From assembly GCA_958352885.1 (NCBI GenBank), contig CATWQI010000004.1, forward strand, positions 62,001-126,000: 64,000 nt of DNA. The letters run 5' to 3'. Shown here piece after piece: positions 58,916 to 64,000 of the stretch; within the stretch, counting starts at the first letter, position 1, and every line of letters starts with the position of its first letter. This stretch comes from an uncultured Duncaniella sp. Its GTDB lineage: Bacteria; Bacteroidota; Bacteroidia; Bacteroidales; Muribaculaceae. The notes beneath the pieces were generated by a model. The model had not been told where the DNA came from and searched no databases. It saw nothing but the letters and a program-made list of their open reading frames with translations. Both the position numbers and the translations under genes were made by a program.

Positions 58916-61891
58916 TTGAGAAAATCTCATCTATATATTGTTATAATAGTGCTATTATGCGGCCTGTCCGTAGGTGCATTTTCGCGTCCTGTTGACCCCG
59001 ATTCGATGAGAGTCGAGGATTATAGTGTATCTGCCGGCGATGTTGCTGATTCGGTGCCCGGTACTCTCACGCCTGCGCAAATAACCGATATCATAATGGC
59101 TGCTCCATCTGAGCGTGTTGAATTTGACTCTGTGGCAAGTAGTGGTAATGTGCCCCTTCCGTCCGATTCATTGGATTCTGTCATGGCAGGAGTGGTGCTC
59201 CAAGATTCACTTGCTGCAATCCCCGATACGGTTCTCTCATCATCGCTTCATACGATGGTTGCCGACACTGCGCGGCGTACACGCCTTAGCCGACGTCGCA
59301 TCGAAGCGCCCGGAGCCGCCTCAAAAATAGTCCGCTCGAAAGTTGACCTTGACAATGGTGTCGATTTCAGCGCCAAGGACTCTATGATACTTGTCGGGCG
59401 CAACCAGGCTTACATGTATGGTGACAGCCATGTGGAATATGGCACTATCAAGCTGGATGCCAGTCGTATTGAGATGAATCTTGAGAATAGTACGGTATAT
59501 GCCGTTGGCACACCTGACTCTATCGGTGAGCTGCAGGGCACGCCTGTGTTCGAGGATAACGGCACTTCCTACGAGGCGAAGACCATGAGCTATAATTTCA
59601 AGACTGAACAGGGGTATATCACAGACGTTATAACCCAGCAGGGCGAAGGATATCTCACGGGAGGCCAAAGCAAGAAGATAGACGAGAATACCTTTTATAT
59701 CCAGAATGGCAGATACACTACTTGCGATAATCATGACGACCCGCATTTCTACCTTCATGTGACAAAAGGAAAGATGCGCCCCGGTAAGGATGTGACAGCG
59801 GGACCTTCTTATATGGTGCTTGCCGGATTACCATTGCCGCTTGCCGTGCCGTTCGGTTATTTCCCGTTTTCCGAGAAGTATTCATCAGGTATAATTTTCC
59901 CTACATTCGGTGACGACTATAACCGTGGCTATTACTTAAGTAACGGTGGCTACTATTTTGCCATAAGCGACAATATGGATCTGGCGCTGACAGGTGAAAT
60001 CTACACTCTCGGTTCGTGGGGATTGCGAGCCAACTCCGCTTATGTGAAACGTTACAAGTATTCCGGTAGTTTCAATCTGTCATATCTCAAGACGATTACA
60101 GGTGACAAGGGTATGCCGGACTATGCCAAGTCGACAAACTTCCAGATACTTTGGAATCACAGTCAGGACGCTAAGGCGAATCCCAATATGAACCTCTCGG
60201 CGAGTGTCAATTTCACGACCAGTGGTTATACGCGTAACGACCTTAACTCGTACTACTCAAATGCGTTCACGGAGAACACCAAGAGTAGTACTGTCAACAT
60301 GACTTACCGATTCCCGAACTCAAAATGGTCTGTTTCGACTACTGCGAGTGTGTCACAGCGAACCCAGGACTCCACACTGGCTGTTTCCTTCCCGAATTTC
60401 ACCATTACCATGTCGCAGGTTTATCCATTCAAACGCAAGCGTCAGGTAGGTGCCGAGAAGTGGTATGAGAAGATCAAGCTTTCCTATTCCGGTCAGTTCA
60501 ACAACTCGCTTACCGCAAAGCAGGATGAATTCTTTAAGAAGAGTCTTGTGAAGGATTGGCGCAACGGTATGCGCCACAGTATACCGGTGTCAGCCACATT
60601 CAATCTGTTCAAGTATATAAACCTCACTCCGTCGGTCAATCTCACCGACCGAATGTACACCTCTAAGGTGCGTCGCCAGTGGGATCCGAATGCTTCCGCG
60701 GAAGTGCTTGACACAACTTATAGTTTTTATAACGTCTGGGATTTCTCGGCATCAGTCGCTCTTGACACCAAGATTTACGGTTTCTATCAGCCGCTGCCGT
60801 TCCTTGGCGACAAGGTCAAGATGATACGCCATGTCCTCACTCCTACCATTTCGTTTTCCGGCTCTCCTGATTTCGCATCGCCATTTTTCGGCTACTACGG
60901 TTCGTACCAGTACCCGAATGCTCAGGGTGAGATGCAGACCCGCACATACTCTTACTTCCCCAATAGCCTCTTCGGCGTTCCGGGACAGGGTAAGACCGGT
61001 GCTGTGAGTGTGTCGCTCAGCAATAACCTCGAAATGAAGGTAAAGTCCGATAATGACTCGATAGGGGAGAAAAAGATTTCGCTAATCGAGAATTTCACCG
61101 TGTCGCAGAGCTATAATTTTGCTGCTGACTCTATGAATTTCTCAAATATCAACACTTCCCTTATGCTCCGGCTTGTCAAGAATTTCAACTTGAATCTTTC
61201 GGCTACCTGGGATGTGTATACCTATGCGCTTAATTCCGCCGGAAATCCGGTGCGGGTGAACAAGCTGCGCATAAGTGAGGGCAAAGGACTCGGGAAATTG
61301 TCAAGTACCGGCACCTCCTTCAGCTATACATTTAACAATGATACTTTTAAGAATCTTTTCGGGAAAGGTGACAAGAACAAGAATAATAAGAAGGACAACA
61401 AAGGGAACAACCGGAATACAGAAGCGCAAGATTTCGCCGATGAAACGTCCGACTACCAGAATCCTAATCGCAAAAATAGCGGGAAGAAGGATTCGGGAAT
61501 GGAAATGAGCGAGGACGGCTATATGAAATGGTCGGTTCCTTGGAACCTGACATTCAACTATTCTGTGAACTACGGGTATGGGGAGTTCGACTATAACAAA
61601 CTTGAATACAAGGGGAAGATTACGCAGAATCTATCATTCTCAGGCAATATCCGCCCCACTGCCAATTGGAACTTCGGATTCTCTGCAAGCTATAATTTTG
61701 ACACTCATAAGCTCGCATATATGAACTGTAACGTATCGCGAGATATGCACTGCTTCACAATGCGTGCCAGCTTTGTGCCGGTAGGACCCTATAAAAGCTA
61801 TAATTTCCACATATCCGTGAAGTCATCCTTGCTTGCCGACCTCAAGTATGACAAGCGTTCATCGCTTTCAAACGGTGTGAAATGGTATTGA
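58916..61891 (+). CDS. lptD: LPS-assembly protein LptD-like
   Basis: A 991-residue outer-membrane protein that inserts lipopolysaccharide into the outer leaflet. The start is TTG 58916: a stop lies three codons upstream and the next ATG falls after the signal peptide (HLYIVIIVLLCGLSVGAFS). A linker of about 100 residues rich in Asp/Ser precedes the OstA/LptA-like domain (about 145-300, NQAYMYGDSHVEYGTIKL, MSYNFKTEQGYITD), then PLAVPFGYFPFSEKYSSGII opens the barrel. A Lys/Asn-rich insert (about 820-855) lies in an outer loop. Essential in LPS-bearing bacteria. Confidence 0.92.
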   Translation: MRKSHLYIVIIVLLCGLSVGAFSRPVDPDSMRVEDYSVSAGDVADSVPGTLTPAQITDIIMAAPSERVEFDSVASSGNVPLPSDSLDSVMAGVVLQDSLAAIPDTVLSSSLHTMVADTARRTRLSRRRIEAPGAASKIVRSKVDLDNGVDFSAKDSMILVGRNQAYMYGDSHVEYGTIKLDASRIEMNLENSTVYAVGTPDSIGELQGTPVFEDNGTSYEAKTMSYNFKTEQGYITDVITQQGEGYLTGGQSKKIDENTFYIQNGRYTTCDNHDDPHFYLHVTKGKMRPGKDVTAGPSYMVLAGLPLPLAVPFGYFPFSEKYSSGIIFPTFGDDYNRGYYLSNGGYYFAISDNMDLALTGEIYTLGSWGLRANSAYVKRYKYSGSFNLSYLKTITGDKGMPDYAKSTNFQILWNHSQDAKANPNMNLSASVNFTTSGYTRNDLNSYYSNAFTENTKSSTVNMTYRFPNSKWSVSTTASVSQRTQDSTLAVSFPNFTITMSQVYPFKRKRQVGAEKWYEKIKLSYSGQFNNSLTAKQDEFFKKSLVKDWRNGMRHSIPVSATFNLFKYINLTPSVNLTDRMYTSKVRRQWDPNASAEVLDTTYSFYNVWDFSASVALDTKIYGFYQPLPFLGDKVKMIRHVLTPTISFSGSPDFASPFFGYYGSYQYPNAQGEMQTRTYSYFPNSLFGVPGQGKTGAVSVSLSNNLEMKVKSDNDSIGEKKISLIENFTVSQSYNFAADSMNFSNINTSLMLRLVKNFNLNLSATWDVYTYALNSAGNPVRVNKLRISEGKGLGKLSSTGTSFSYTFNNDTFKNLFGKGDKNKNNKKDNKGNNRNTEAQDFADETSDYQNPNRKNSGKKDSGMEMSEDGYMKWSVPWNLTFNYSVNYGYGEFDYNKLEYKGKITQNLSFSGNIRPTANWNFGFSASYNFDTHKLAYMNCNVSRDMHCFTMRASFVPVGPYKSYNFHISVKSSLLADLKYDKRSSLSNGVKWY

Positions 61892-61955
61892 CGATAGCGT
61901 TGCCTCGATATTATCATTCCTTAGCCTAAACTATATCATCATAATAAATGTTATT

Positions 61956-61983
61956 AATGTGAAATTCATGTTGGTTTCACATT
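61956..61983. other. Inverted repeat between lptD and the small barrel gene
   Basis: AATGTGAAA (61956-61964) and TTTCACATT (61975-61983) with a 10-nt loop. No T tract follows, so it may be an operator or a weak terminator of lptD. Confidence 0.4.
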
Positions 61984-62020
61984 GCGTCTCAATTGTTAGA
62001 TGTTTAATATAAAACTATTT

Positions 62021-62539
62021 ATGATGAAAAAGTTATTACTTATCATGTGTGCTGTCTTAGGGATGGCTTTCGGAGCTCAAGCGCAGCGTGCGCAGTTGCA
62101 GATTGGTTATGGCGGCTATACCCAGATGGATGCAAGTGACATGCACCCCGGAGGTTCTGTTGATAATGCGTGGGGAGCACTCACGGCAGGCGTCAACTTC
62201 AAGGTGGCTCCGAGTTTCTATCTTGGTGCGTCATATACCTTCTCCAGCGCAAGCTACAAGCATAGCGACGATGCGACAGCTTACTATCATGTGATAATGC
62301 TTAACGGTCGTTATGACTATTTCCGTAACAGTATCGTTACCCTCTATGCTCATCTCGGACTTGGTGTCGACATCACACATGCTGCATGGGATGACGGGTC
62401 GAAAAACAAGAGCTATTTCGCATTCCAGGCTTCACCTCTTGGCGCAGAAGTAGGTCTTTCCCGTTCGGCTGCGATATTCGGTGAGCTGGGATATGGAGCA
62501 CAAGGATTGCTTCAGGTCGGTTTCCGTTTCAATTTATAG
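62021..62539 (+). CDS. Small outer-membrane beta-barrel protein
   Basis: A 172-residue exported protein; ATG 62021 (MMKKLLLIMCAVLGMAFGAQ) gives a clean signal peptide cut after AQA, and the upstream ATG at 62000 only adds seven residues. Eight amphipathic strands of about 10 residues are visible (including AQLQIGYGGYTQM, SFYLGASYTFSSASY and IVTLYAHLGLGVDI) and the chain ends VGFRFNL. OmpW/OMP_b-brl-like. Ligand and role unknown. Confidence 0.8.
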   Translation: MMKKLLLIMCAVLGMAFGAQAQRAQLQIGYGGYTQMDASDMHPGGSVDNAWGALTAGVNFKVAPSFYLGASYTFSSASYKHSDDATAYYHVIMLNGRYDYFRNSIVTLYAHLGLGVDITHAAWDDGSKNKSYFAFQASPLGAEVGLSRSAAIFGELGYGAQGLLQVGFRFNL

Positions 62540-62599
62540 AATGATGCAATCATAGACAATCCGTTTGTTTATATCATTAAAAAGAATACACACTGACGT

Positions 62600-62836
62600 A
62601 TGAACGATAAAATTTCCTATGAGCAGCGTAAGGATTTGCCCGACAGCGTTTTCGGCTTGCCTGAACGAAGGGAATATCCTATGCCTGATGCGGCTCACGT
62701 ACGAGCGGCTGAAGCCTATTTCCGTTATTGCCCGGAGGATTTGAAGCCAAAGCTTGCTAGGGCAATAATTGACAGAGCCAAGGCGTGTGGGGTGGATGTG
62801 GAGAGTCCTACAGTCCTGTCCTACGCTGCGATGTGA
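62600..62836 (+). CDS. Small conserved protein with PERREYPMPD-type motif
   Basis: A 78-residue cytoplasmic protein. The motif VFGLPERREYPMPDAAHVRAAEAYF followed by a helical PEDLKPKLARAIIDRAKACG resembles a short domain seen in phage structural proteins and in free-standing bacterial proteins (possibly DUF6582); I recall this only loosely. The start ATG 62600 is preceded by a 60-bp gap without a clear promoter box. It lies between the small barrel and the ECF sigma genes. Function unknown. Confidence 0.65.
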   Translation: MNDKISYEQRKDLPDSVFGLPERREYPMPDAAHVRAAEAYFRYCPEDLKPKLARAIIDRAKACGVDVESPTVLSYAAM

Positions 62837-63015
62837 TTTCTTGGTGAGAAAATACATCAGATTAACCGCTTTTTATCAGGTGCCGTTGTTTATCCTTTCG
62901 GATATAGCAGCGGCTTTGTGCATATATGGGATGAGGATGTTTTCGTTCCGTCTCTTAATTTTAAAAGTTAACATCAATTATGAAATAAAAAGATGGCTGT
63001 TTAATTTAATTTATT

Positions 63016-63023
63016 TAAATTTG
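63016..63023 (+). promoter_or_regulatory. -7-like element of the ECF sigma gene
   Basis: TAAATTTG followed by TC, 33 bp before the ATG. No clear -33 box; the sigma factor may also drive itself from a different promoter. Confidence 0.35.
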
Positions 63024-63056
63024 TCTACTGAACATAAAACTTATCGAATATAGGAT

Positions 63057-63617
63057 ATGGCAAAGGAAACTCAGTTTGATGATGTCAATCTCGTGGCCCG
63101 GCTGCGGGACTCGTCGACTTGCCGTGAGGCTTTCGGTGAGGTTATCCGCATCTATTCCGAGCCTCTGTACCGCCAAATCCGTCGTATGGTCCAGACCCAC
63201 GATGATGCGAATGACTTGCTTCAGAATACATTTATGAAGGCTTGGCAGTCAATAGAGAATTTCCGTGGTGATGCCAAGCTGTCGACATGGCTTCATAAGA
63301 TTGCCATAAATGAGAGCATAACTTTTTTGGAGAAGGAGCGTAAACGTATGGGTATTTCGCTTGATGAGGAGGAGTCGCATCTCGTGAATCTCATAGAGGC
63401 GGATACATTTGTCGATGGCGATGAACTTGCGCGAAAGCTTCGTGAGGCTATAGCGTCTCTCCCTGAAAAGCAACGGCTTGTATTTAACATGCGCTACTAT
63501 GATGAGATGAAGTACGAGCAGATGTCTGAAATACTCGGCACATCGGTGGGGGCCTTGAAGGCATCATATCATCTGGCAGTGAAAAAAATTGAACAATTTT
63601 TTGAGGAATCCGATTAA
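63057..63617 (+). CDS. RNA polymerase ECF-type sigma-70 factor
   Basis: A 186-residue sigma factor. Region 2 (about 20-90, SEPLYRQIRRMVQTHDDANDLLQNTFMKAW, STWLHKIAINESITFLEK) binds core and the -10 element; region 4 (about 125-180, ASLPEKQRLVFNMRYYDEMK, GTSVGALKASYHLAVKKIE) binds the -35 element. It belongs to the Bacteroidetes housekeeping-like ECF group. The next gene, 97 bp downstream, looks like a membrane anti-sigma factor. Confidence 0.94.
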   Translation: MAKETQFDDVNLVARLRDSSTCREAFGEVIRIYSEPLYRQIRRMVQTHDDANDLLQNTFMKAWQSIENFRGDAKLSTWLHKIAINESITFLEKERKRMGISLDEEESHLVNLIEADTFVDGDELARKLREAIASLPEKQRLVFNMRYYDEMKYEQMSEILGTSVGALKASYHLAVKKIEQFFEESD

Positions 63618-63714
63618 ACCAATCGTAGACCAGGTAGTCTAAAAAGTAAAAATTAGCTCGAACGTCCATGCTTTTGGTCGGATTAGGAAACAATTTTTTT
63701 AGCTTCAAAAAACA

Positions 63715-64000
63715 ATGAAAGATATACTCGAGAAAGTTAACCACAAAGACGGAATGACTGTCCCTGACGGATATTTCGCCGATTTCGCAGCCAGGATGAC
63801 CGCCTCACTGCCAAAGCAGGAATGGGAGGACCCGAAGCCAAAGGTGCTGCACCGCTCTGTATGGCAGCGGGTGAGGCCGTATATCTATCTTGCCGCTATG
63901 TTTATGGGTGTATGGTGTATGATGAAGATGTTTGACCTTATGCGGGCGGATTCCTCCGGTCTCTCAATCGATGGAAATCCTGTGATGACCGCCGCACTAT
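63715..64000 (+). CDS. Anti-sigma-like single-span membrane protein (partial, runs off window)
   Basis: The frame opens at ATG 63715 and stays open to the window edge, 95 codons visible. A short cytoplasmic part has the phrase MTVPDGYFADFAARM, common in Bacteroidetes proteins encoded next to ECF sigma genes, then a charged stretch, and a membrane helix near residues 60-75 (YIYLAAMFMGVWCMM). Position after the sigma gene and topology suggest an anti-sigma factor; no zinc-binding anti-sigma motif is visible. Confidence 0.75.
   Translation, partial: MKDILEKVNHKDGMTVPDGYFADFAARMTASLPKQEWEDPKPKVLHRSVWQRVRPYIYLAAMFMGVWCMMKMFDLMRADSSGLSIDGNPVMTAAL

Overview
The window looks like a chromosomal segment of a gut Bacteroidales, most likely Muribaculaceae; the family is inferred, not proven. 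Evidence: Bacteroidetes-type promoters (TTTG, about 19-21 bp, TAnnTTTGC) in front of many genes; outer-membrane proteins of Bacteroidetes type (TonB receptors with carboxypeptidase-like N-termini, a PorT-like barrel, DUF4876, DUF4293 and probable DUF6850/DUF4857 families); menaquinone genes; a eukaryotic-type branching enzyme; and a sigma/anti-sigma-like pair. I found no rRNA, tRNA, CRISPR array, insertion sequence or prophage. Gene density is high and core genes alternate with short accessory blocks.

Layout: 1-2238 (minus) TraB/GumN-like protein, ABC ATPase and a truncated membrane protein. 2421-6253 Maf, an ATP-grasp protein of unknown substrate, a C1 peptidase and a PorT-like barrel. 6284-15367 (minus) seven tightly spaced genes: TonB receptor, DUF4876 lipoprotein, beta-barrel, ABC ATPase, permease, DUF4857-like protein and an OB-fold lipoprotein, which together span outer membrane to cytoplasm. 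15586-20035 cupin, MarR-GNAT fusion, FAD oxidoreductase and MATE exporter. 20099-23929 MFS, LysR regulator and a split ThrE exporter with a small membrane protein. 24117-30861 a carbohydrate block with YhcH, GH28 and GH127 plus unknown secreted proteins and a macro-like protein. 31185-35579 der, asnS and an RluB-type pseudouridine synthase with a long Asn/Arg/Gly repeat tail. 35994-41049 NSS transporter, branching enzyme and glutamate dehydrogenase. 41151-45533 an envelope operon (GT4, LPG-synthase-like membrane protein, NfeD, KdsB). 45597-48454 menB-menC-menE. 48717-52847 a membrane-anchored TPR-LuxR regulator followed by an outer-membrane receptor. 52972-58612 serB, DUF4293 protein, surE, GT2, mtaB and an Lrp regulator. 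58916-64000 lptD, a small barrel, a small conserved protein, an ECF sigma factor and a partial anti-sigma-like protein.

The two most interesting loci are the seven-gene envelope island at 6.3-15.4 kb, whose composition suggests import or handling of a metal or other scarce ligand, and the TPR-LuxR/receptor pair at 48.7-52.8 kb. In the latter, the receptor promoter carries two pairs of TTAAGAC-like direct repeats, each with a 21-bp period. Several starts were revised: TTG was accepted for mtaB and lptD because no ATG is possible, and downstream ATGs were preferred for the TonB receptor, MATE, YhcH, cupin, serB, menB, nfeD, GT2 and others.
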